The notes under the pieces: model-generated | What the model was told of the DNA's origin: nothing | Database searches by the model: none | What the model saw: only the letters and a program-made list of their open reading frames with translations | Origin: an uncultured bacterium | GTDB lineage: Bacteria; Fidelibacterota; Marinisomatia; Marinisomatales; Marinisomataceae | Length of the DNA: 64,000 bases | Direction: 5' to 3' | NCBI GenBank assembly: GCA_943841495.1 | Contig: CALSYL010000004.1 | Location: 62,001-126,000, forward strand | Shown here: piece by piece, positions 39,693 through 48,287 of the stretch | How positions within the stretch are numbered: the first letter of the stretch is position 1 | How the letters are laid out: the number at the start of each line of letters is the position of its first letter | Position numbers and translations under genes: made by a program

Positions 39693-40856
39693 ATGAAAAT
39701 CTTAAAGAATATTACCGTTTTCACATTGGTGATGTTGCTGTCAGTTTCTACTGTCCTTGAAGCAAGAGATAAAAATGTCTCAAACTTCAGCAGCACATCT
39801 AACTATGTGGATTCTGTCGGTACGTTCGATGGGAATAAAATCTATGCAGACGTTGCCAACAATGGTCTCTTTCTGGATTACCACGTTTCTGGTGATTCAG
39901 CATTAGAGTGGCCTAAAGGCACGGGTGCACACTCTATCTTCCAATCCGCATTATGGATGGGAGCTACAGTGAACGGATCTATTCGAACTATCGTTGGAGA
40001 TTATACACAAGATATGGGTCCAGGCCCATGGGGCGGTGACCCGCTTGCAGCAGTTCACAGAATCTATAAAGTTGAGAAAAGCATGTTAGCTTCTCCACTA
40101 GATTTTGCTGACTTTCAAGAGTGGCCAGTTGATTTTGGTGCACCTTGGGTTGACGTAGATGGAGATGGGACGTATAGTCCTCTTCCAGCAGGTCCAGACC
40201 ATCCAGAATTTGTTGGAGACCAAGTACTTTGGTTTGTCAGCAACGATGGTGACCCAGCGTATAAGCTAAATTTTGGTACATCTCCATTAAATGTAGAAAT
40301 TCAAACAACAATGTTTGGATTTGATAGACCTGACGTTTTTGGTGACATGGTGTTTTTAAAACAGCTTGTTATTAATAAAGGTTCAGATGACTTAGTAGAT
40401 ACATACATGGGACTATGGTCAGACCCTGATTTAGGGTATGCCGGTGACGACCTTGTTGGTTGTGACGTAGACCTAGGTATGGGCTATGTATGGAATGACG
40501 GCGATGACAGCACCTATTCTACATTAGATATAGGTACACCAGCTGCTGGATATGACTTCTTCCAAGGACCTATGGTTCCTTGTGAAGACGGTGATTCAGA
40601 AGAGGTATGTCCTGCTGAAGGTGCTAAAATGTTTGGCACTCGTCATCCTGGAATGAAAAATCTAAAAATGTCATCTTTCGCATTCTACATTAATGGTGAT
40701 GCGACATATACAGACCCTTCTGATGAAAATGAAGGATACTTTTACCTACAAGGTTTAAGAAAAGATGGTAGTGCATATCCAAATGATATCGCAGGTGATT
40801 TATATGATCAGAAATTCTGTTTCTATGGAGATCCTACTCAAACGCACGGAAAGTAG
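39693..40856 (+). CDS. large secreted protein with T9SS-type sorting domain, segment 1 (N-terminus)
   Basis: First 387 residues of a gene that, after repair of four single-base indels, runs 39693-42968 (about 1090 residues). Signal peptide MKILKNITVFTLVMLLSVSTVLEA. The segment is rich in aspartate turns, e.g. VDVDGDGTYSPLP, that look calcium-binding, and has GNKIYADVANNG, a motif I know only from large surface proteins of FCB bacteria. The stop TAG at 40854-40856 is premature: with one more A in GGAAAG the frame continues into KVANPVDGNYAASADRRF. Lies between a TonB receptor and a PorV-family gene. Function unknown. Confidence 0.8.
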   Translation: MKILKNITVFTLVMLLSVSTVLEARDKNVSNFSSTSNYVDSVGTFDGNKIYADVANNGLFLDYHVSGDSALEWPKGTGAHSIFQSALWMGATVNGSIRTIVGDYTQDMGPGPWGGDPLAAVHRIYKVEKSMLASPLDFADFQEWPVDFGAPWVDVDGDGTYSPLPAGPDHPEFVGDQVLWFVSNDGDPAYKLNFGTSPLNVEIQTTMFGFDRPDVFGDMVFLKQLVINKGSDDLVDTYMGLWSDPDLGYAGDDLVGCDVDLGMGYVWNDGDDSTYSTLDIGTPAAGYDFFQGPMVPCEDGDSEEVCPAEGAKMFGTRHPGMKNLKMSSFAFYINGDATYTDPSDENEGYFYLQGLRKDGSAYPNDIAGDLYDQKFCFYGDPTQTHGK

Positions 40857-40906
40857 CTAACCCAGTTGATGGTAACTATGCAGCTTCTGCTGACAGACGT
40901 TTCCTA

Positions 40907-41299
40907 ATGAGTGTTGGTCCGTTTACTATGGCAGCAGGCGATTCACAAGAAGTTGTGTTTGGTATTTTCCACGCAGCTGGCGGTGATGCACTTTCTTCTG
41001 TAACGTATTTGAAAGAAGTCGATGCTCTTGCGCAAACAGCGTACGATATTGACTTTGCGTTACCAGATTCTCCACCTTCACCTAATGTAACTGCAAGCGC
41101 ATTTGCAGACCAAATTATTTTAGTTTGGGACGATACAGCTGAAAGTTACGCTGCAACAAGTGAGGTCGACTTAGATGATGCCGGCAACCCTACAACATTT
41201 ACATTTGAAGGGTATAACGTGTATCAATATGAGACAGCATCTGGTGCAGGTAATATGAAAAGACTAGCGACATACGACGTTGTAAATGGCAGTTACTGA
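40907..41299 (+). CDS. T9SS-type secreted protein, segment 2
   Basis: Continuation in a second frame; homologous reading actually begins at about 40853. Contains FTMAAGDSQEVVFGIFHAAGGD and a fibronectin type III-like stretch (PPSPNVTASAFADQIILVWDD ... FEGYNVYQY). Ends at a stop caused by an extra G in the GG at 41288-41289; without it the frame reads DVVNAVTEIYDTVF into segment 3. Confidence 0.7.
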   Translation: MSVGPFTMAAGDSQEVVFGIFHAAGGDALSSVTYLKEVDALAQTAYDIDFALPDSPPSPNVTASAFADQIILVWDDTAESYAATSEVDLDDAGNPTTFTFEGYNVYQYETASGAGNMKRLATYDVVNGSY

Positions 41300-41960
41300 A
41301 ATTTATGACACAGTATTTAACGCTTCTCTTGGAGAAAACATTAATATTAGAACTCAGTTTGGTTCAGATAGCGGATTAGCACAATTCCATTCAATTACAA
41401 CAGATGGATTAAATGGTAATTCAAAACTAACTACAAACAGAGCATATTATTATGCAGTAACCGCATATGGTTACAATGCAGACGGGATTCCTAAGACGTT
41501 AGAAAGTAGTCCTGTATATTTAACTGTAAGACCTGAAGTTCCAAATACTATGGCAGCAGGAGAAACAACCGCGTCAGCTGGAGATATGGTTTCAGCAGCT
41601 CACGACGGTCCTTCTCAGGGTTCTGTAGATATGGTAGTTGTTGATCCTTCAAAACTAACAGGACATGATTACGCTGTTACTTTTGATGATTTAATGCCTG
41701 ACGGAACTGCGGCTGTAAACTGGACACTAACTGATGTAACTGATAATGTAGTATTAATTGCCAACAACCCAGTTGTTGGTGGTGTTAATACTGCAACCGG
41801 TCTAGAAGTTGGTCCTGGTGGAACACCGGTAGTACACGGTTTCCAAGTTCAGGTTAATGGTCCTCAAGAAGACTTGCTATCAGTAAGTGAGTGGGATCAC
41901 GGCTGGAAAGAAAACGGCGTTGAAAGAGACCCTGCGGTATCTTATGTACCATTGGGCTAG
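41286..41960 (+). CDS. T9SS-type secreted protein, segment 3
   Basis: Third frame of the same gene: rest of the fibronectin-like domain (NRAYYYAVTAYGYNADG) and a following beta-rich domain. The stop at 41958-41960 arises from one extra G in the GGG at 41954-41956; without it the reading continues VPLASLGRTGYIIENRAGEAY. Confidence 0.7.
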   Translation: MAVTEIYDTVFNASLGENINIRTQFGSDSGLAQFHSITTDGLNGNSKLTTNRAYYYAVTAYGYNADGIPKTLESSPVYLTVRPEVPNTMAAGETTASAGDMVSAAHDGPSQGSVDMVVVDPSKLTGHDYAVTFDDLMPDGTAAVNWTLTDVTDNVVLIANNPVVGGVNTATGLEVGPGGTPVVHGFQVQVNGPQEDLLSVSEWDHGWKENGVERDPAVSYVPLG

Positions 41961-42573
41961 TTTAGGTCGTACAGGATATATTATTGAAAATAGAGCTGGT
42001 GAAGCGTACGCATTGCCTTACACTCGTGACTTTGATAGATTTAACTATTGGGAGTCAGATGATGTAGAGCTTGACTTTAGCACACCGTCACTTGGATGGG
42101 ATTACCTATCAGAGACAGTTGTTAATTATGCTCCGTTCTCAGCATACAGACACAATTTTGCAACAGGCGTTAAAGAACCTCTGTTTGCATCATGGTGGGA
42201 GTATGATGGTGATGGAACCTTTAATTTAGGTGGTTTTGCTGGACACTCATCAGGCGGTGTAGGACCAGTATATGGAGCACTTGCATGGGAACCAATTTAC
42301 GCATTTGTTTCACAGACAGGTACTGCTGCAACATGGTATGACCCTGCTAAAGACACACAATACATCACAGACAACAACTTAACAGCGTCTGGTGGTATTG
42401 GATGGGCTTCTGGTGGGTGGTCAAACACTACAACAAGTGGAGCAGCAATTACATATCCATACATGACTGCAACTCTATTTACAGATTATTTAGGTTCAGG
42501 AGTATTACCAACCCAAGCAGGTTTGCATCCTGGGGCGGTTTCACAACTGCTAGTTCTGTCGTATGGCAAATGA
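41887..42573 (+). CDS. T9SS-type secreted protein, segment 4
   Basis: Fourth frame, valid from about 41955 to 42523: GRTGYIIENRAGEAYALPYTRDFDRF to YLGSGVLPTQAG. The nominal stop at 42571-42573 lies beyond a missing T in the TTT at 42522-42524; restoring it gives AGFASWGGFTTASSVVWQMSKP and joins segment 5. Confidence 0.7.
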   Translation: MSGITAGKKTALKETLRYLMYHWASLGRTGYIIENRAGEAYALPYTRDFDRFNYWESDDVELDFSTPSLGWDYLSETVVNYAPFSAYRHNFATGVKEPLFASWWEYDGDGTFNLGGFAGHSSGGVGPVYGALAWEPIYAFVSQTGTAATWYDPAKDTQYITDNNLTASGGIGWASGGWSNTTTSGAAITYPYMTATLFTDYLGSGVLPTQAGLHPGAVSQLLVLSYGK

Positions 42574-42968
42574 GTAAACCAAATTCTTCAGCTGATACAT
42601 TTACCTTCTCATCAGCTGGCTTAGAAATGGTTTCAAACGATTTTGATCCGGACAGAATCTCAGTATGGCCAAATCCATATTATGGGTATAATCCTGAAGA
42701 GCGTGATGCGCTAGATAGAAGAGTTATGTTCAGTCACCTTCCAACAGAAGGTCCTGCAACAATTAGAATTTTCGCTCTAGACGGTACGCTTGTAAGAACT
42801 ATTAAGCACAACGATATGGGTTCACAGCATACATATTGGGACATGAAGAACAACTTCGAGCTTCCAGTTGCTAGTGGAATGTACGTTGCGCATGTAGAGA
42901 CTAACCACGGGGATAAAATCCTTAAGTTAGCTGTAATTCAACCAGAACAACGTTTAGACGTTTACTAG
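42524..42968 (+). CDS. T9SS-type secreted protein, segment 5 (C-terminal sorting domain)
   Basis: Last part of the gene, with the C-terminal type IX secretion sorting domain (type A-like): ISVWPNPYYGYNP, then ATIRIFALDGTLVRTIKHND, and VASGMYVAHVETNHGDKILKLAVIQ. In Bacteroidetes such domains direct export through the outer membrane by T9SS and are then cleaved or attached. The longer nominal frame from 42402 is not the true reading. A PorV-family gene begins 18 bases downstream, fitting a T9SS cargo. Confidence 0.8.
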
Positions 42969-42986
42969 GATAAGGAGAATATGATA

Positions 42987-44036
42987 ATGAAAAATACATT
43001 TAAAATCTTCCTTGGATGCGCAGTGTTAGTTTCAGCTTTAACCGCTGGTACAGTAAGATCACAAGGTACTGCTGGTGCCTCACAGCTTCTAATACCAGTT
43101 GGTACTGAAACAGTCGCACTTAGCGGAACAAACGTTGGTACGGTAGCTGGAGTAGATGCATTATATACTAATGTAGCTGGTTTAGCTAGACACAACTCTG
43201 GTATACAAGGAACAGTTTCAACCACCACATACATTGCTGATATTGATGTAATGTATGCTGGTATGGTTGTAGCAATGGGAGAAACAGGAACTTTTGGTAT
43301 GACAATCAAATCGTTAGATTTTGGTGACATTCCAAAAACTACTGCGTTCGCACCTGAGGGTGATGGACAGACTTTCTCTCCTAGTTTCTTCACTGCAACA
43401 GCAGGATTTGCGAGAGCATTTTCTGATCGTGTTAATGTAGGGTTTTCAGGAAAAATTATTTCTGAAACTATTGAAGAAACAACAGCTACAGGATTGGCAA
43501 TCGATGTTGGTGTACAATATCGTTTTCCAAACCAACCATTAACATTTGGTGTAGCAATGAAAAATGTTGGAAGTAGAATGCACTATGATGGTATTAATCT
43601 GGACATGGACATGGTTCCTGGAGATTCAGAGTCAGGTTCATCAGCAGAATCATTTAGAATTATTGCTGATAACTTTGCTTTACCAACTAGTTTAGACCTT
43701 TCAGCAACTTACTCTGTGTTAAACAACCTAGATGTAAGTGCAACATTTACTAATCACTCATACCAAACTAACTCTTTAGCTTTTGGAGCTAAATACATGT
43801 TAGGTTCATCATGGTTCGGTGCGGCAACAACAATGGCTATTGGCGATGACGACCAACCAACAGGTGTATCTGATGCAGATTGGGATGAATGGAGCGGAAC
43901 CTTCTGGGGCGTTTCAATGGGTGCTGGAGTTTCAGTTCCTGTCGGTGATTACATGATGCATGTTTCATATGCTATGAGAACTGCAAACGAGTACTTTGAT
44001 GATCATAGTACTATGCAGGTCACATTTGATTTCTAA
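42987..44036 (+). CDS. PorV/PorQ family outer-membrane beta-barrel protein
   Basis: About 349 residues. Signal peptide (FKIFLGCAVLVSALTAGTVRS), then the family N-terminus GASQLLIPVGTETVALSGTNVGTVAGVDALYTNVAGLAR, repeated amphipathic beta strands, and a final strand ending in VTFDF. PorV family members shuttle T9SS cargo from the translocon to the attachment complex in Bacteroidetes. An ATG two codons earlier (42981) is only 3 bases from GGAG, so I prefer 42987 (9 bases). Follows the sorting-domain gene; a terminator lies 34 bases downstream. Confidence 0.85.
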   Translation: MKNTFKIFLGCAVLVSALTAGTVRSQGTAGASQLLIPVGTETVALSGTNVGTVAGVDALYTNVAGLARHNSGIQGTVSTTTYIADIDVMYAGMVVAMGETGTFGMTIKSLDFGDIPKTTAFAPEGDGQTFSPSFFTATAGFARAFSDRVNVGFSGKIISETIEETTATGLAIDVGVQYRFPNQPLTFGVAMKNVGSRMHYDGINLDMDMVPGDSESGSSAESFRIIADNFALPTSLDLSATYSVLNNLDVSATFTNHSYQTNSLAFGAKYMLGSSWFGAATTMAIGDDDQPTGVSDADWDEWSGTFWGVSMGAGVSVPVGDYMMHVSYAMRTANEYFDDHSTMQVTFDF

Positions 44037-44069
44037 AACTGTTCTATAAGTTTAGAAAATGAAATAGTT

Positions 44070-44097
44070 AAAGGGCTCAGAAATGAGCCCTTTTTCG
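44070..44097 (+). terminator. intrinsic terminator after the PorV-family gene
   Basis: Stem AAAGGGCTC (44070-44078) / GAGCCCTTT (44085-44093) with a 6-base loop and T-run. The A-rich left flank lets it work for the convergent M23 gene as well. Confidence 0.9.
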
Positions 44098-44820
44098 TTA
44101 CTTGAATAATAAATCTATATTGTTCTTTAAGAGTTCCGCAGGAATGTTCTGCCCTAAAAAATATCTATTGTTAGCGTCATCAAAAAAGATTTCCCAATGA
44201 AGGTGGGCGCCTTTATCATTTTGTAATGCGCCACTTGATGTACCAGTGTTTCCTGAATATCCTATTATATCCCCCTCTTTAACCATAGTACCAGGCTTTA
44301 TTGATTCTGGTATTGAAGATAGATGTGAGTATACAGTAATAGACCTGTATTTTGATGTTATAGCATAACCATGATCAATTATTACCGATTTACCAAGCAA
44401 AATAAAGTTATAAATATCATCTGGTGTTTTTCCAAGCCTTGATGATGTTTCTAAAAAAAGATTATAAGTGTCAATATCAACATCTTGTTGCATATTATTA
44501 CTACGAATTACTATTCCGTCATAAACGGCGTTTATTGGGTAGTTTAAGGGCGCAGAGAAATCAATTCCCACGTGGTAGCCAGATCTATACTCTCTTTTAG
44601 CATTAGGCAAAAGATTAAGATAGGTTGGAACTGCATAGTCTTTGGCAGGAAGTAGCAATTTGATACTTAATTCATCTGCTCTTAAAAAATGATCTTCATT
44701 TTGATAAAATAAATATCCTGTTTTATCAACCTCTAGACTGTTCGTTGCAAGGCTTGCTGTTGGCGTAGCGCAAGCACTCAGAAACAGAGCGGTTATTGCT
44801 AATATTTTTTTATTCTTCAT
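44098..44820 (-). CDS. M23 family (LytM-like) metallopeptidase lipoprotein
   Basis: 240 residues. Lipobox LSAC with C17 after a hydrophobic signal. The M23 zinc ligands are visible: H83 and D87 in YHVGIDFSAP, and HLHWE near residue 207 (the HxH motif), with VYSHLS between. Such enzymes cut peptidoglycan cross-bridges or regulate amidases in the periplasm. Starts inside the end of the preceding hypothetical gene; last gene of the mgtE run. Confidence 0.88.
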   Translation of the reverse strand: MKNKKILAITALFLSACATPTASLATNSLEVDKTGYLFYQNEDHFLRADELSIKLLLPAKDYAVPTYLNLLPNAKREYRSGYHVGIDFSAPLNYPINAVYDGIVIRSNNMQQDVDIDTYNLFLETSSRLGKTPDDIYNFILLGKSVIIDHGYAITSKYRSITVYSHLSSIPESIKPGTMVKEGDIIGYSGNTGTSSGALQNDKGAHLHWEIFFDDANNRYFLGQNIPAELLKNNIDLLFK

Positions 44821-45358
44821 TTTCTATATAGATGACATATGATGCATTCTTATACATTAGACTAATTTTGCTAATATTTTTATCTTTGTCTGTCCAAACT
44901 TTAATAATATCACTATCTAAAACTACTACATTAAGACGATTATCGACATTTTCTTTATTTAATTGTTTAATATCTAGTCGATATAGTCGCTGATCATCTA
45001 CTTCTTCCGAAAAAAGAAACCGAACTTTTACAGGAAGATCATCAGTCAAAAAAATGCTATCTATCCATTGATCTTCTGAGGAAGGAACAATTTTTTTAAT
45101 TAATAATAGACCTATCAAACTATCTTGTGAGATATTTTGATTTTTATATTCAAGATCTTCATCAAGTATAGATGTGCCAAAACCGGTTGCTGTAATTTCT
45201 ATATCTTGATCGTCTATTGTAATTGTTATTATATCCTTTAGGGAAAAAAGCTTAAACCTTTCAGTCACACTATACTCTAAAGAAACTCTATGGTTAATTG
45301 TTTCAGCCCCAAAAAGTGACGTTAAAAACAAGGCGAATATTTGTAAATGTTTAATCAA
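44810..45358 (-). CDS. hypothetical exported protein
   Basis: 182 residues with a signal peptide (HLQIFALFLTSLFGA) and then an acidic, beta-rich sequence with no cysteines and no motif that I recognise. Overlaps the mgtE stop by 4 bases (ATGA) and the M23 gene by 11, so the three are one translation unit; a cell-envelope role is inferred from this and the signal peptide only. Confidence 0.65.
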   Translation of the reverse strand: MIKHLQIFALFLTSLFGAETINHRVSLEYSVTERFKLFSLKDIITITIDDQDIEITATGFGTSILDEDLEYKNQNISQDSLIGLLLIKKIVPSSEDQWIDSIFLTDDLPVKVRFLFSEEVDDQRLYRLDIKQLNKENVDNRLNVVVLDSDIIKVWTDKDKNISKISLMYKNASYVIYIENEE

Positions 45359-45633
45359 TTTATTAAAAATGTAGATGCTATATAAAAGTACAGTGCTACT
45401 CCAATGATATCAATGGCTGTAGTAACAAATGGGCCCGTAGAAATAGCCGGATCAAAATCTAGTTTCTTTAGAATAATGGGAACGCTAGCGCCAACAGCGG
45501 TAGCAAGGGTCATAGAGCAAAAAATACTCAATCCAACAACAAGACCTAGGTCTGGCATGGGAGTTCCAGTAATAAACTCAGACGCTGAACCTACTAACAA
45601 CCCATACAAGACCTCCCAGTAAAGCACCAACAA
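45355..45633 (-). CDS. mgtE: magnesium transporter MgtE, C-terminal membrane segment (after frameshift)
   Basis: Continues MgtE in another frame: YGLLVGSASEFITGTPMPDLGLVVGLSIFCSMTLATAVGASVPIILKKLDFDPAISTGPFVTTAIDIIGVALYFYIA, i.e. the last transmembrane helices, including the conserved DPA and TTAIDI pore segment. Homologous reading starts at about 45606. Not a separate gene. Confidence 0.85.
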   Translation of the reverse strand: MLVLYWEVLYGLLVGSASEFITGTPMPDLGLVVGLSIFCSMTLATAVGASVPIILKKLDFDPAISTGPFVTTAIDIIGVALYFYIASTFLIN

Positions 45634-46726
45634 TGACTTCTTTTACAATTAAAGGAAACGTATTTGATACGTCTACTCTGCCAGTAGCAAGACCACGCAC
45701 AACAATAGTGGATGATTGAGTTCCCACATTCCCGCCAATTCCAATAATTACTGGAATAAATGCAGCTAAAATAATTAACTGCTCAAGCAAAGAATTAAAG
45801 TAGCTAATAATAGAAGCAGCACAAATGCCGCCTATTAAGCTAGCAAGAATCCACGGAGCCCTAGATTTAGCATTCTCTAATGGCGATTTTAATAAAATCT
45901 CTCTGTCTTTCCCAACCCCTGCCATTTGAAGAAAATCTTCAGACGCCTCTTCCCTAATGATATCCACAACGTCGTCGATTGTTACAATTCCTAAAAATCT
46001 ATTTTGTCTATTTACCACCGGAAGTGCTAAGTAGTTGTATTGAGCAACAATTTTAGCCACCTCTTCCTGATCTGTTTTTGTGTTAGCAGCATGAATGTCT
46101 TTTATCATTATATCTTTTAATTTTTTATTATTACTTGACGTAACAAGCGTACGCAACGATACAACGCCGACAAGTTTTTCTTTATCGTTTAAAACGTAGA
46201 GGTAGAAAATTTTATCATTCTCGGGGAAAGATTGTAGTTTTTTAATACTATCTTTAACTGTAGTGCTCTGATTCAGAGTAAATGTTTCTTTTGTCATAAT
46301 ACTACCAGCACTATCGTCCGGGTAAGACATTATTTCTTCCACTTCTTCTTTATCATCAGCCTCAATTTTTTCAAGAATTTCTTCTTGTTTGTCTTCCTTA
46401 AACATGCTAATAATTGTTGCTTGGTCATTTGTATCAAGATATCTAAAAATTTTTGATATGTTTAAGGCGCTTTCGTTTACTAAAAGATTTTCAATTAATG
46501 CTTCGTCTAGCTCCTCAAGCAGTCTTGCTTTGTGAAGCGCAGTTGGACATAGAGTAAAAATAGTCTTTTGCTCAAACTGATTAAAACTTCTCATTATTTG
46601 TGCAACGTCAGCTTGGTGAGTTTTGCGTAGTATTTTAGTTATATTAGAGTGAGCATTTCTTCTAAGAAGGCGCTGCATGGTTCTTTTAAGTAAAGAAATC
46701 TCTGTGGAAAATATAGCTTTTTTCAT
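45578..46726 (-). CDS. mgtE: magnesium transporter MgtE, main segment (frameshifted at its 3' end)
   Basis: Mg2+ channel gated by its own cytoplasmic domain. MgtE N-domain (about 20-125), two CBS domains (SIMTKETFTLNQSTTVKDSI and LALPVVNRQNRFLGIVTIDDVVDII; about 135-250), then transmembrane helices with IIGIGGNVGTQSSTIVVRGLA. The frame turns non-homologous after GALLGGLV at about 45607; joined with the 45355-45633 piece the total is about 457 residues, normal for MgtE. First gene of a minus-strand run, divergent from proS. Confidence 0.93.
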   Translation of the reverse strand: MKKAIFSTEISLLKRTMQRLLRRNAHSNITKILRKTHQADVAQIMRSFNQFEQKTIFTLCPTALHKARLLEELDEALIENLLVNESALNISKIFRYLDTNDQATIISMFKEDKQEEILEKIEADDKEEVEEIMSYPDDSAGSIMTKETFTLNQSTTVKDSIKKLQSFPENDKIFYLYVLNDKEKLVGVVSLRTLVTSSNNKKLKDIMIKDIHAANTKTDQEEVAKIVAQYNYLALPVVNRQNRFLGIVTIDDVVDIIREEASEDFLQMAGVGKDREILLKSPLENAKSRAPWILASLIGGICAASIISYFNSLLEQLIILAAFIPVIIGIGGNVGTQSSTIVVRGLATGRVDVSNTFPLIVKEVIVGALLGGLVWVVSRFSV

Positions 46727-46782
46727 TGTATTGGATTTTCTATAAATTAACTCTACTTTATAACATATTAAAGAGTAAGTAA

Positions 46783-48243
46783 ATGGCTAAAATCACCAAA
46801 CAAAGCGAAAATTTTTCAAAATGGTATACAGATGTTATTCTAGATACAGACTTAGCTGACTATGGTCCAGTAAAAGGAACTATGGTTGTAAAGCCTTATG
46901 GCTTTGCATTATGGACAAACATTAGAGACACTCTCAACAAGATGATTGAAGACACCGGGCATGAAAACGCTTACTTTCCTTTGTTTATACCAAAAAGTTT
47001 TTTAGAAAAGGAAGCAAAGCACGTAGAAGGTTTTGCCAAAGAGTGTGCTGTAGTTACACACTCAAAATTAATTGCAGAAGACGGGAGCTTGCAGGTCGAT
47101 CCCAATTCAAGACTGGAAGAAGAAATAATTGTTAGACCAACCTCTGAAACTATTATATGGCACATGTTCAAAAAATGGATTACATCGTACAGAGATCTGC
47201 CTTTAAAAATAAATCAATGGGCTAACGTAGTGCGCTGGGAAATGAGAACAAGACTATTTTTAAGAACATCGGAATTTTTATGGCAAGAAGGTCATACAGC
47301 GCATGCAACAAAAGAAGAAGCAATGCAAGAAACGTTAGACATTGTCGAAGTATATCGAACCTTATTCGAAGAATATTTAGCTATACCAACAATTGTTGGC
47401 AGAAAATCAAACTTGGAAAGGTTCGCAGGCGCAGATGAAACATTTTCTATCGAAACAATGATGCGAGACAAAAAAGCGCTACAAGCAGGAACCTCACACT
47501 ACTTAGGAACAAATTTTGGATCAGCATTTGATGTGAAGTTTCAAAGCAAAGACAATAAAGAGCTACCTGTTTATGCAACCAGCTGGGGAGTAAGCACAAG
47601 AATGGTTGGCGCCTTAATAATGGTGCATGGAGACGACAACGGATTAAAGCTTCCCCCCAAGATAGCACCAACACAAGTTGTTATAATCCCAATTAATTCA
47701 AAAAAAGAAAATGAAACAAAGTTTTCTGAAAATATACAAAGCATTTCAAAAACCTTAAGAGATATGGGTGTTCGAATAAAAGTTGATGATAGCGAAGGCA
47801 GCCCAGGCTACAAGTTTAATAAATGGGAATTAAAGGGTGTGCCAATTCGTCTAGAAGTTGGAATGAAAGAGTTTGAAAGCAAGCAAGTAACTCTATGCAG
47901 AAGAGACAATGGAGAAAAAACGCAATTAAATATTGATAGCTTGAAAGATGTACAAGAAATATTAACAAACATTCAAAGCAATATGTTTAACGATGCAAAG
48001 CAGTTTATGGAAAAAAACACTTGTACAGCAGATAGTTTCGAAAATTTTTCTAACATCCTTTCTTCTGAAAACAAATTTATTAAAGCATATTGGGATGGCT
48101 CTGACGAGACAGAGTTAAAAATTAAAGAAGAAACCAAAGCTACAATTCGCTGTATTATAGACGATGTTGATGACAATACAAAAAAATGTATTTATTCCAA
48201 CAAGCCGGCAAAGCACCTGGTTGTCTTTGCAAAAGCATACTAA
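46783..48243 (+). CDS. proS: prolyl-tRNA synthetase, archaeal/eukaryotic type
   Basis: Charges tRNA-Pro. 486 residues without the bacterial INS editing insertion. Class II motifs: RPTSETIIWHMFKKWI, VVRWEMR ... LRTSEFLWQEGHTAHA (motif 2), and TSWGVSTRMVGALIMVHGDDNGLKLPP (motif 3), followed by the anticodon-binding domain and the zinc-like C-terminal domain of this class, which has lost most of its cysteines. AAAGAG precedes the ATG. Divergent from mgtE. Confidence 0.95.
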   Translation: MAKITKQSENFSKWYTDVILDTDLADYGPVKGTMVVKPYGFALWTNIRDTLNKMIEDTGHENAYFPLFIPKSFLEKEAKHVEGFAKECAVVTHSKLIAEDGSLQVDPNSRLEEEIIVRPTSETIIWHMFKKWITSYRDLPLKINQWANVVRWEMRTRLFLRTSEFLWQEGHTAHATKEEAMQETLDIVEVYRTLFEEYLAIPTIVGRKSNLERFAGADETFSIETMMRDKKALQAGTSHYLGTNFGSAFDVKFQSKDNKELPVYATSWGVSTRMVGALIMVHGDDNGLKLPPKIAPTQVVIIPINSKKENETKFSENIQSISKTLRDMGVRIKVDDSEGSPGYKFNKWELKGVPIRLEVGMKEFESKQVTLCRRDNGEKTQLNIDSLKDVQEILTNIQSNMFNDAKQFMEKNTCTADSFENFSNILSSENKFIKAYWDGSDETELKIKEETKATIRCIIDDVDDNTKKCIYSNKPAKHLVVFAKAY

Positions 48244-48287
48244 AGATATGATTATAAAAAAATTTCTGAATCTGAGGAAGTTTAGCT

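Noticed and set aside
42402-42523. N-terminal part of the nominal 188-codon frame at 42402-42968
   Set aside because: Low-quality out-of-frame translation over the true segment 4; only the part after about 42523 is homologous.
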